From assembly GCA_944470555.2 (NCBI GenBank), contig OX104130.1, positions 42,937,491 to 43,001,490 of the forward strand: a DNA stretch of 64,000 bases, in the 5' to 3' direction. Positions 24,736 through 37,131 of this stretch are shown one piece after another. This DNA comes from Heterobilharzia americana. Taxonomy: Eukaryota > Platyhelminthes > Trematoda > Strigeidida > Schistosomatidae. The stretch's first letter is position 1; each line of letters starts with the position of its first letter. Both the position numbers and the translations under genes were made by a program. The notes beneath the pieces are model-generated. The model searched no databases, was not told the origin of the DNA, and saw only the letters and a list, made by a program, of their open reading frames with translations.

Positions 24736-27205
24736 CGACAGATCTCGAATTTGAATAACCTGCTCATAGTACAGCAGAGTGCATCTGATTGATGGGTCGT
24801 TAGAATTCCATAGTCTTTGCCGCCAAATAAAATATTCAGAGTTATTCGCTATTTATTGAAGAAAACGGATCCAGTAAAGTAGCTTTCTTTAAATTTGAGC
24901 TATTTTGAATATGTTCAGCGCTGTTTTGAAATTGAAGAGAACACTGGCTAGTACCTTCAAAGTTTACAAAATGTTTTAATAACTCAGATATTTGAACAGC
25001 CGTTTAGTCCTCGTAAGTGCGTACTCACAGTAATTTTATTTCGACTTACACTTCCCCAGATCTTATTCAATACCCCTCAAGGAAGAAGTGTAAGGGAACA
25101 CATTTGCATAGCCATTATAGACTAAGCTTGAAATATTTATTATTAGAAGACATCGTCACCTTAATTCAACATTAAAATGCATCAAGAAACTGCCAAACTA
25201 AAATCACGATACACTTCAAGTTTTTCTTGAAGAATAATGTTTTGATTTCCAAACCTATTTAAATAACCACTGATAGCTGCAGAACTGTTAAAACTCAGAA
25301 AGAAACAGGCTTATGTTTTAGTCTTGTTTCAGAATATCTTAGCAACTTACATTCATGACATGGTGAAAAGTCGGCTTATTTATGATTCTCAAGTCTTGTG
25401 GCAAGCAAATTGAGAGGAAAACTAAGTTTTTTCGAGTTTGCAGATATGCCTCTCTGACCAGCGCCAATAAGCAGGAAAGATTGTTTCAGAGCTTCCTGCA
25501 GAGTGGCTTTAACCAAAGAACACTAATCAAAGTACGCTGTGATATCAAACTACATAGCTTGGTGACCCCTTTAAAAATCGATCAATAGAATTTGGTCATT
25601 ATTTAGTAATAAACGACATTATGCTGTCCATTGAGTAATCAATGTTAATTACGATTTCACCAACGAGAAAAAATTCAATGGTTTGCAGTTTTCAACTTAC
25701 CTTATCTGGTGACATAGGCAGACAGATTCAATAGAGGGAGATAACATTTAGTTTATTAGATTGTAGAATTTCACTAAGTATATCAGAAAAGTGTTTGCCG
25801 TGGAAGTAAGAAAACCTTGGAACTATTATTCACCTGATTTCTTTCTTCCCTACTAAACTCCTTAACATAAGGATTCACATGAGCCTTTTCGAAAAAAATT
25901 TATTTGGGTTTATACTGCAGATTGTTTTGCATTTCTCTTTACATTCTGTTGTTATTTTTTGCACAATTAAATTTTCCTTAAGTTCCAAACTGTGTATAAG
26001 GAAGATGAATTCATAAAATTTTGTTTTTTGCCTAGACGATGTTTCAGTAATTCATGTGACCTAAAGTTTTCCTTAACTCCTTCTGGTCATGCAGGTTGAT
26101 TATATAGGCAAACTTTGTTTATAAAATGAGTGCTACAGTAACCTTAAAAATGACCAGACAACTAAAAGACATACTACAGTAAACACTGTGCTGGATGAAC
26201 ACAGTCAGTCACTGAAATCATAAGCCGTTGCAGCGTGAAGACATAATTTCTTCCATTGTTGTAACTATTGCGTTAATAAATAAGAAATTCACATCCGGTA
26301 TTCTTAAGGGGTGAAAATTAGATAAGTTTCAATATAATCCTGCTTCCTTTTGCACAATAAACAAAGAAATAAAGGTTCTTACCCAGTGAATCATATTACA
26401 TAACTCAGTGAAAAAATTGAATGCTTGACGCCAACTGCCTCATTTGAAATCATGATACATAATCGCATTAGTAATCTTAAGGAATTCATTGTAATTAAAT
26501 CCTTAAGCAGTGGAGAAGACTGTAAACACTTGATTTACGCATTGTCTTCAAAAGTGACATAGGTTATAAAGATTACCCAGAATCCAATGCTAAATCTTCC
26601 TACATTATTAATGACAGTCACATTTCATTCACGATTTTCTTTAGCATATACGCTTCCTGAGTTCACTTTTAGGACAAACTTAGAAGTTTGTCAAAACATT
26701 TGGTGAATGAGTATGTTTTTTATATTAGTTGGTTGTAAAACACTGTCAACTTTACGAAAGCTCTATGAACTATCAGCTGTCAATTATTAGTGTTTATAAA
26801 ATGACACTTTGAAATTGACTGTAGTTCAAAATTAAATCGGAAAAATTCAAGTGAGATATGCACCGGAAGTCTAAATAATAAACAATAAATTTCTGCTGAA
26901 CAAATAAACACAAATGTTTAAATCTTGTTGAAAGAGTAACTTCAGCAGCTCTATTTAGACTATATTTAGTAATAATAGGCAAATTTTCAACATGGTTGGA
27001 AAGCAGCACTTTTGATTGTTTGATCAAAGATCGTGTGTAACTAAGACTAAGAGTTGCCAGCAAATCAGAGATAAAATGTTTCCTGAATGTTCTAGCTAAC
27101 TGCAAAGCTTACTACCTAAGTGTAAACTATGTCTAGCGAGTTTATGTACAAAACAGTTCCTTGTTTTTAGAGGTTTATGGGGATTTATTTACTGATTTCA
27201 GGTTG
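24736..27205. other. Intergenic, nothing recognised
   Basis: AT-rich sequence without supportable genes. The frames at 25382-25588 and 26794-27105 have no recognisable features. Confidence 0.4.
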
Positions 27206-27400
27206 GTTTTCATCACGGACTGACTGAAAGCTGGGAGCATTTATCGGAACCCAAGAGTCTTGGCACAGTCATAGATGTGAACTGCTGAGGAGTCCCCTAT
27301 TATGATGAAACAGGTGTCCAGTGCTCCTAGATTTCTAGTGTTTCTCCAACTCATGTCAGTCCATGACGATTACCAACCTGCCTGCATAGCTTTATTACTT
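27206..27400 (+). mobile_element. Sm-alpha-like SINE relic A
   Basis: Matches the schistosome Sm-alpha SINE/satellite type: a GAGGAGTCCC block, GAAAC, GTCCAGTGCTCCTAG-like sequence and a trailing TCATGTCAGTCCATGA. A related, more decayed copy lies at 24590-24735. The family is known from schistosomes for carrying a self-cleaving hammerhead; see the ribozyme entry. Ends are approximate and no target duplication was identified. Confidence 0.65.
27281..27322 (+). ncRNA. Type I hammerhead ribozyme, core intact
   Basis: The conserved parts fall in order. Stem I is ACTG (27281-27284) with CAGT (27319-27322). Core is CTGAGGA (27285-27291), matching CUGANGA. Stem II is GTC (27292-27294) with GAT (27304-27306), including one G-U wobble and an unpaired fourth position. 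GAAA is at 27307-27310. Stem III is ACA/TGT (27310-27312 with 27315-27317) with a two-base loop, and cleavage is predicted after C27318 in GTC. The weak stem II and tiny stem III suggest low activity as a monomer. Confidence 0.6.
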
Positions 27401-29290
27401 GGAAACAGACAATCTTGCAGCTAAAATACTGTATGCGTGATATGGTTTAAACTGGCTTCAAGAAAAATAAAGACAGATGTAATACAATACAAGTAACTGT
27501 ATCACTTCGTCCAGAATCACTAAATCGAATAACTCACAAACTCGTCTAATTGAAAAAAAATAGCACAAAAATTTCGAATCTTTTTTGTTTGTTTTCTAGA
27601 AATATGTGAAAACCTAAAGTCTTATTTCATTCAAGTTGTCTCTTTTATAGATCACCTATCTTTTAACAATGATATTTTTTCGCTTACACTGATACGATGT
27701 GTTTGATGAAAGAAGCTTCAGAGTACATTACTATTCCGTGTCATATTTTTTGATCGGACAAGACTGACTGTGCAGAAACATGAGTTTCATCAACGTTCAT
27801 TGATATTTTTACTTAAAAAGTACTCATATAACTGAAGTCTTATGTGTTAGCAAAAATTGATCCGGAAAATTCTTAGTTTTATTTAAAATACAAATATGAC
27901 ACAAGATAGACACCAAGAGATGAGCTACGCAAGATAATATCGTATACTAAAGCATAATATTGTATCACTGAGTAGACGAAAAGGTGAAACAGAATTAGAT
28001 AAAAAGTAAGAAAGGAAAGGCGAAAATGAGTTTTTTACAGATGCAAAGCTACTCCCAAAGAAGCATTCATCGCATTTGTTCTATTTATCATTGGAGGAAA
28101 AAGATGGTTGAACTAAGATTGCCACTGGCTTCAATTCTGAGCCATATTTGCTATCGTCTGAAGCCACCAAAGTGCATGATTTCTAGAACCTGATTCAGAG
28201 AGTTCTGAGGCACCTGCTGACGCTAAACCAATGCCACTGTCCTATATCTCAAAGCCCTATTTCAAACACTGGAAACCTTAACGTTTCTTCTTGCCCGTCT
28301 CAGGACAAGCAAAAAAAATAAGTGGGATAGTAACCATGGAAAAAGCATACGGAGCATGTGTTCAAGCCAACAAAACCAGTGTCTTTAGATGACTTCAAGC
28401 AGTGAATAACGATATTCATCACCTTCAAACGTGCCTTCGCACAACAGAACAAATTACAAGTTGTTTCCATCTATACTTAGAAACCCTACAATGCTGGTCA
28501 AAAATGCAAGGTCACTGGACATCCACAACCCACAAACGTTAGGTTTCACAGATGCATAGTACAGCTATCTGCACTGACGAGATATATGCTCAACTTTTAC
28601 ACCCAAGTTAACGTTACTTTAGGTGTCAAAGGTAACCCAGGTTAGCGTGTGTTTCTGTGGCTCTAATTACTCAATTCAAAATCTCATTCGTCACGTCTCC
28701 ACCAGCACTCATGAAACTATCCAGCTATACAAACTTTCGGCAACTTCCGATAACTCATCACGAAATCTGAGTGCAGATACAGGCTCCTGTCAGTCTTGAA
28801 AAATCACTTCGCACTTCAACTGTGCGGAGCATATACTATACTTAGAGAGAACGATCACTAGCTGATTGAGTGCAACTTATAGCTGAGGGAGTTATTCAAG
28901 GTGCTTCTCTGGGATCTGTTATGTAGGTTTCTGAGATACAGAAGGAATCAGTAGCAAGGTTTGCCAAAGTCCTAGTCAAACTTATCTGTTCATCAGTTTT
29001 CATCTGGATCAAACTTTGAAGGCAACCAGCTTCAGTGGTGTGCATTTTTTCAGAATAGTTGTATCACATATCATCTCACCTAACAGTTTTGTAGAGGCAG
29101 ACGTAACGCGATGTTGATCACTAACGGGTATTTTAGTGAAACAGGCATGTGAATGAAGACGAATTTAAAACTACTATCAGAAAGGCGTATTCCACTTACA
29201 AATACAACAGTCGTGTAATTCTACATAAAATAAATACGTTTTTATTCCTTAATTCAGATTTAAACAGTGCATACAAATTTTCTGCTTCAG
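27401..29290. other. Intergenic with possible unclassified repeat
   Basis: 27.4-28.0 kb is AT-rich. About 28030-28860 is visibly less AT-rich and looks like old repeat sequence, but no protein motif or terminal repeat could be assigned. Confidence 0.3.
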
Positions 29291-29625
29291 TGTAGTTTCA
29301 TTATTCTGACATTATCCTCATTAGTTCACGGACTCTTCAGCCAAACCACCTGGTCGTCTTAGGGGACCAACCTACAGTCACTGAACTTGAAGTTTGACCC
29401 ATGAGATGACACAGTAACCCAAGATACTACATCCCTATGCACCCCCATGATTATGGGGAGCTTTGAGGTTGTAAACTCCTTCCAAATCATGGGAAAATTG
29501 TTCACCACTGGTTAGAGTCTTGGTTTCTCAACTGTCCTAGTTAAGTACCTCATGCACACCAAGTTGGTGGTAGCCACAAACATTATTCTTTGCCATCCTA
29601 CTTTTGCAAAAACATCCCTGATACA
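29291..29625. repeat. Possible decayed repeat, unclassified
   Basis: A less AT-rich stretch with short palindromic words (for example CCCCATGATTATGGGG at about 29443-29458) and a tRNA-like GGTTAGAGTCTTGG segment near 29511-29524. Suggestive of an old SINE, but not enough to name it. Confidence 0.25.
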
Positions 29626-32600
29626 TGAAGTGAGTGAGTAGGACTTGTCTAACAGATACCAAAAATGACCATGTGATAGCCTTCCGTGAGACTGCTTAGG
29701 ATGCTTACACCCTCTGCCACATTAGATTTATTTCAGGGAATCTCCAGAAAATTGCTAACAGTCATTTATTCCACTATCTCGGTAAGTTTACATCAGATCA
29801 CATATAAAATCATACATGATATTCATAACGCTCTGACTCCAAATTATTCGAATATCACGCCAAAGTATCTCTACTTACTGATATATTGACTTTAAATGAC
29901 CGCAGTTAACAAATCTTAAAAATTGTAGTTTGGTACAACTAATAAATAAGCGTTTTAAAGTGCAGATTCAGTGAGAATAGGTGTTTCAAAATATCAACAG
30001 GAGGTCAGAGTATATCAAGCGATTGGTAGACTTTGACCAAAGATACTCTATTAATATTTGACAGCCATATTGATTAGCATCTCCCGATAAACTCATCTGG
30101 ATAATTCAATGCGTTCAATGGAATCAAGATTTTTTAGCATAAACCAATAATTTTAGTATAACTGCTACAAACCAATAATACTTATCGGATAGAATAAAAT
30201 GAAGTAACAATTTAGCAAATATTTTCCCTGTGGTTAACGGATTTCAGGAATCAGTATACAAAGATGGGAGTATTGTGTAATTTGAACTGCCAGTTAAAAG
30301 TGAAAAATGAGTCGATTCTTCATCATCACTTGCACATATAACCGGTCGACGAGTTCTATCGAATCTTTGTTGGCTTGACTGAACTTACTGATGAGACTTA
30401 AAGAGATTTGTGTTCAAATAAAAGGCGGATTTATAGAAAGCAATCCCGTAAGCTATAGCCAAAATAATTTCTGTGAATTTCTATGAAGCCTCTTTTCTAG
30501 ATTCTTTTTTTAAGTAAAATGCTCATCCGATAATCATGACACGGATATTATTTAGAGTAAAACAGTGTTACAAATCAGTGGCATTTTTTTTAAAACAGAA
30601 AAAACTCTTTGATAAGATCACTAGTAATCTGGGTAACAAGACAATTTTGGTAAGAACACTAAACTTTTAGTTTGAACTTTTATTCCACATTTCTCAATGG
30701 ACACTGAATGATAAAACACTTCTAGCCATAGAAATACTCAGACTTTAGTAGATGCAAATGAATACTTCATGATACACTGTCGACGATTTTATTCATCAAA
30801 CATTTTTCAGCGTAAAATCCATTGCTTATCCCTTAAGTCATACAGCTGAAAAAAACTGACAGAATGAATCATTTTTTGTTCCTATTTTAGTTGAGTTTCT
30901 GACGAGTCCCGACTAATTAGTAATAACCCGCTGAATGGGAAATTTCGTAACTTAATGTTGTACGTTTCGAATCAACAATTGTTCACCAAAATAAAGCTCT
31001 CTATTACCACCACAGTTATCCTTCTTTCTTAACAAATGATTTCAGTTTTTTAATAGTTTCAATATGTTATGGAGAATTACACAAAACATTTATTATCTGA
31101 TGGTGCCAAAAATTGTCACTAAAAGTTACTTGGAGAATGCACTGTGTCACTCAGGAGTTGGTGTTAAAAGCTGTGACAGCAAAAGCTCAAGTCCAGAGAG
31201 TGTAAAAGTTATGAAATCAGTTTATGCTGTTCCAGATTAGTGCAAAATGAATTAGAATGGTACTCCTTCATCTGACAAATGCGACTGTAAGATAGTTTTT
31301 CTACTATTTGCTACTAGTGTATAAGTGTGGTAAGTTTCAGATATCAAACTAACTTTTCATTATTCTGTACAGCATTATAAATGTTACGTTAAATCTAATG
31401 ATAAGTTTGATTACCAGAAACCATTTTTTTACTATATGCTTTAGTGATTACTTTTTAGTTCTGTACACATGTAATAGGAATACTTTTCCAAAATCTTGCA
31501 CCCTTGTGATCATATTTAAGTGGTCATTAAGGTAGCTGGGTTGCTAATATTTAATTGTCCAACAAATGACAAACAGAAGTTGTTAGTTTTTAGAACATCC
31601 GGAGCTGATTATACAGTATCAGGATTGCAAAATGCATTAGGAATATATGATTGAGCATATGAAAGACTAAAATCAGTGCAGACTGCCAAGTACTAGACAA
31701 CTAAGTCAATTACCGAATGGTTACCAGTTCCAAAACACCTTCCAGTTCTACAGGAAATTAGTCTCCACCTTCATTACTAATGGATGGAAGTCCAACATAC
31801 GGATGGAACACTCGAATTCTCATGACTTCAGATATCCGTTGGTGGTGATTACCAACAAGCACGAAACAAAGCTTCCTGACGATTAACTCCTACGATCTAA
31901 CAAGAAATGTAAACTTTCTGAAAAGGAAGTGAAACAAATACTTATTAGATTAACCAGCCAATAAATGCAATATAATAGAGATCCACCACACAGAAAAATC
32001 AGGAAAGGAAGACTTTTTATTGTTTGATGCTGTTGTACAAACAACTTTGAAAGAAGATTGAATTAGATTTACTCAAGACGAGTTCAATGGTCTAAATATA
32101 ACAAAAGTAAACAAAAACCCTATTTCCCTCAATTTTTGAAATCTTTCAGTGTAGTTCAAAATACTGTCAAGCTACAGATAAATTTATTGTTGCAAAAAGC
32201 AACAATAAGAACGAAGAATAATCTTGGAAGTTGGTAACATGTGACTGAATCGATTCAAAGTGGTTGAGTGCATACCTTTCTGTTAATGTTATAAGAATCT
32301 CTATTTGCTCAAAAATTTACTGTTCTCCTGACCATCACATTACGAAGAAGGTAACCAAAGCGTTCCTAAAGTTAAAAGTAAGGCTTGCTCAATCCAGAAT
32401 ACATAATGAGTTCATCAAATATTTTGTTCAAAGGAATCACCATCCGAAGGTTTATTGGAAGTCATTAAGAAGAAATGGAATCCTAACCAGTTTGAAATCT
32501 TTAAAAAGACCTACACTCAACCATCTTGAATCTGTTCGGTCACATGTGCCCGACTGAAAAAAAATATTCTCCTTTCAGATATTTGCTTTTTATCAATGTT

Positions 32601-35149
32601 ATGAGAATCTTTATTTGTTAAATGACAAATCTACCAATAGATTTGGATATAAGTTGTTCGTGACAAGTTTGCAACCAGCAAACTTCTAGATCAGGTACTC
32701 CTTCAAAAGTTGTTATAAATTAAGTATTTTATGGATATGTGCTGTTGTTTTTTAATGATTATTCTTAACTAATGGTTAAAAAACTATATTTGGCTGATGA
32801 TGCAGTATAAGAACTTTTCCTTTATGAGTGCCTAGGAATAAGTAGAAATGAAACAGAACTCATTCGCCGAGTGGTCTACCCTCACTTGAAATCACTGGGA
32901 CTTGACCATTAGATTTCGATTGTTACATCTAATTATTAGGATTGTTGCCTAGATGATAGTGAAAATTAGTAGTCTGACTGGAGGTTATATAAACCAAATT
33001 GAACTTAGGATATAGTCAAATTACAGCTTAATTACCAATGGGTGGTACATTGCATAACGAAGAAAGCCTTTTCACTTGTAAAAAATTTACGGAATAGTGT
33101 GTACAAGAGAGAAGAAAACCGTACATCTTACAGAAAAACTGAACATGACAGGACAGCTGGGTCCTCAATGACTAACACTGCTTTTCGATCAAGAAGTGTA
33201 ATAAGGAAGTTTCAAAAACGAATCTATAAGAACTGTCTCACTGCCACACAACTGAAGTTCAACAGTTACAGTAAATATTTCACTGCTGATAATCACTCCT
33301 CTGCTAAAATGCAAGTGCTTACATTGTTTCTACGTCTTTATTTTATTTTTTCAACTTATTAAAGTGACCACTAGATTCTTCAAATTGGTAGATGCACCAA
33401 CTTACCGATGATCTTCAAACTTTTTGAAATACCTATAGTGGCCGTATTACTGATAAAACATCGCATCTATTACTTTGTTATCGGGTGTATTTCCAGTCCA
33501 TATCAGAAGTCATTTTGAAAGGAAATAATCTTTCCGTCATATTTTCATGGTTGTTAAGCTTATAAAATGTTTCAAAACAGTATTCTCTTCTATGTAACTG
33601 TCAGTTTTCCCAGCATGTTATTTCTTCTAGGATCTAAGCTGTGCCTAATGGTCGAAATTTCTGATGGCTAAACCATATTTTCAATGTGTGCAACTCACAT
33701 AATAACAGTGGTCTATCGTTGTAATTTTCATCACAGTCTTACTGTTTTCCCCCTACAATATACCAACAATTAGAAGACTTTATTTTCATAGCTGAAGCTT
33801 CCTGAATACTTTCACTATGAGTGAAATGATTATTAATGATGTAGCATCCACAATGACAGCCAAATCGACCAAGTTAACAAGGTTGTTTCAGAAGTTTTAC
33901 TTTCAGACATTTTCTATAGTGAAAAGTCATCAAAAACTTTTCTGAAATCATCTTTCCCTCCATTAGCACTTATTTTCCTTTCACTTACTTTACTTTTCAA
34001 ATTAAGAAATAATCTCCATGTTAGGAAATGTGTCGCACTTACGGTAACAAATACACTAATAAAACTTCACTGGATTATTTTTATGTAAGGACACTTTCAG
34101 TTTCTTTGGTTTGAACCAAATGTGAAGTATTGAGACTACAGCCTGTTTGAGGAATTATCAACCGCGGTTAAGAATACTACTTTAAAAAGTGTTCCGTTAA
34201 ATGATACACATAGTCGATTCAATTCACAGTGATAGATATTAAAAAGGCTTCTCACAATGTAGTGTAAATCAAATTATTTTTAGGACAGAAAATTGAATTT
34301 TCGTTTTGTTGACAGGTGATATACATCCATATTCATCACAGCTACCTACCAGAATATATTCTGAACAAATCCAAATAAATATCTTCATCAACGAATAGAG
34401 AGATATAAAACGTGCAACAAAGTGCTGTCAGACTACAGTCAACATAACACAATAAGTAAATTACTTGAAGTTACCTGAATAGGCAAATAACCGAAAGTAA
34501 AACCGTTTTGCCTTTTTACATGACAAACAAGGTTCTAGGTTTCCACTACTTTTTTGTATTTCTTTGTTTACACAAAAACGTTACAAACAACCTGACTTTT
34601 TTCTATTCATTTATTCATTAATGATTTCCAACCGGTGAACTAGTTGGTTTAGTCTCAATACCGTTGTTTCTTCTGGCGAAAATTCAGCTTGCATTCTGTA
34701 CATATGTTGTTCTAGTGTTCCCGTTTTTCACGTGGCATCCACGGAAGAAAAGTCCAGATTTCTAAGGTAATCAGTGACATATTAATGGCTTGAAACTGGA
34801 TTTTAAGCAGCAGATACTATTCACAGTGTGGTAGAAACTCACCTTTCAGAATGCAAACGACAGATTTGTCGACGAAAGGCATATGCAGCATGAATGTTCT
34901 ACAATACTAATTACTATTCTTCCGAACTATAGATTGATTGTTTGATAGCCCGTTACACGTTTAATCACTTCTAGCTAACAGTCTGAATAATGGTCAAGTT
35001 AAGGTTTATCCTGTTTTGGTACACCAATAACGATTAGTTGATTTTGCTGTCCAACTAAATATGTGTGCATAACTATGTGTTATATAAATAAAATCTAGTT
35101 TATTTCGATAGGATTTATACAAATATTTGCCGCGTATATACGCATATAC

Positions 35150-35150
<1 letters not shown>
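29626..35150. other. Long intergenic region, no supported gene
   Basis: Mostly AT-rich. The frame at 32264-32557 (TKKVTKAFLKLKVRLAQSRIH, then KVYWKSLRRN) is basic and faintly recalls the N-terminal region of Penelope-like proteins. The support is too weak to annotate. The frame at 33042-33362 is unrecognised. Confidence 0.35.

Positions 35151-35189
<39 letters not shown>
35151..35189. repeat. (TA)n microsatellite
   Basis: About 19 TA units, preceded by an imperfect palindromic TATACGCATATACG stretch. Confidence 0.96.
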
Positions 35190-35191
<2 letters not shown>

Positions 35192-37091
35192 AACTATTCA
35201 CCTGAATCTTTTGACCATCAGTTTCAATTAACATGATTTGTTTCCAACCTCAAGAAAAGTTGTTTAGCATCTTTGAATTTAAACCAGCGACATTAAATAC
35301 TGAAATCGGAGGCTTCATTACTAAACCAGTTATTTAGTTAGCTTGTATTTAACGTCTGTCCCCATATGATAATAAATGTCTACCGACCAAACGTACACTG
35401 AACTAGGTGTAATAGCATTCAATAAACATGAGTTTTTTACAGGTAGCATATTTACCATGCCGATAATCATCAAACCTATTTCTGCAATCCATCTGATCAT
35501 TAGGTCATTCACAAGTCAAGTAGTTGAGTAGTGATGTCCCTGACTTCATAGATTTCAGTCTCCGAGAAGCCACCGGTTCCTAAGTGTGAAGATAAGTTTT
35601 GATGGTCAAGTCTAAAACGCCCCAAACTTGATGAGATGTGTGCACATTCTCTGCCATTCGGTGACTGAAAAATAGGTGAAATCGAAATGAACTGTAAATA
35701 ATAGTGCCGGGTGAAAATTAGTGATTAAACTTGTGACCACATTAGATACCTGAATGGTATTTATCCATTCCTGAATATTATCCATACAATGAAATAGCTT
35801 AGAAAAATTACATGAATAAAACTCAGCATCAGTTTTATGCAAGAAGTTACTATGGGTGTATTTTTGCTGCTGCCAGAAAACCAGTCACTTAAAGTGAACC
35901 CGAATCTACCGGAGCCATTTTATTCGCTCTTCTCCTAGACAATACTAAGCGTTTAAATCAGTGGAATGAGACAAAATATTTCTGTTTCTTATTTCATCCG
36001 GGGAGTATTCAGTAAGTTCCAACTTTTGTTGTATTTAGAGGTAATTTTCTGAGGACAGCATGTAAAAAGCGGTACCTTATCTTCTGTAAAAGCAAGCATA
36101 TTTTCTGCTAAAGAACTGTAGAGTATAAGAAATTGAAGTTACTAAGAACAAAATAACTGTTTTTATTATCGAAATCCTTTGAAATTTTACCGGCACAGCC
36201 ATTTCCGTTTCATTATAAACTATGACAGCTTACTAGTTGTCTACTAAAATTACACAAAATAACATTGTGATAACTAAAAACAAGTAGAAATTACGAGATT
36301 TTATTTAGTTTGGTGACTAGAAGAAGAAATCAGAAGAGACCTAGTAACCTATGCTTCAAGCGCCATAGCGTTGCCGACTTCAATACTGGAGGAAGGGAGC
36401 CACCATTTGAGATCGGTTAGTGAAACCACTGAGGTTAAGTGTATAAAATAATTTCTAACTCTAAGTTAGATGAGTAAACAATGATAGTGACGGTGCATCA
36501 GATATCAAATATACAGACATATATCTACAAATCGGATGACATGAAGAAGGTGTTTTACAATACAATTCAAATTTAATGAAAAGAAAAGGTATTGCAAATC
36601 CATGAGTAAGTGCCAAGTCAACACCGTTCAATAGGCATTTTCAGAAGTATTCTTTATAAAAATTATGAATTAGAATATATTTAGTAAGTAGGACAAAGAA
36701 AAGTCATTACTGTATGCACTTGGTCACATTTCACTAACGGCGTGGTTATCAGAGAAGATTCAACATCTCAAGTAGATATAAGTTTCTATTTACATCAATT
36801 TCAAATGAATATTGAAGATATATGTGTGAATGCATATCAACCAAACATTTGAACACTAGACGAAATCCTGAAACGTCCTCATACTGGATGCAAAGCATAA
36901 CCCAAGAGTAAATTAACTGAGTGAAAGTTAATAGTATTCAAACGTAATTATTTGTGAAGGTTGAGTTAACAAAACTGTTCATATCTGCGAAAGTTATTCT
37001 TCATAAACTATTTCAATATGTATTTGGACCTGTTTGCTTTACTGCATCTCATATTAATTCTTTGTCAGCATATTAGTCGATATGGAAATGA
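35190..37091. other. Intergenic, 3' side of the glycosyltransferase gene
   Basis: No additional gene seen. The right end is the presumed 3' flank of the minus-strand glycosyltransferase gene. Confidence 0.4.
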
Positions 37092-37097
37092 TTTATT
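37092..37097 (-). terminator. Putative polyadenylation signal AATAAA
   Basis: TTTATT on the plus strand gives AATAAA on the coding strand, about 35 bases past the stop codon of the glycosyltransferase gene. The spacing is plausible for a short 3' UTR, but the motif is common by chance in AT-rich DNA. Confidence 0.4.
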
Positions 37098-37131
37098 CAG
37101 CAAATAATCAGCTAAGTTACATTTTATGCAC

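Noticed and set aside
32264..32557. Basic 97-residue frame as a PLE N-terminus
   Set aside because: Only faint resemblance and no neighbouring RT motifs.
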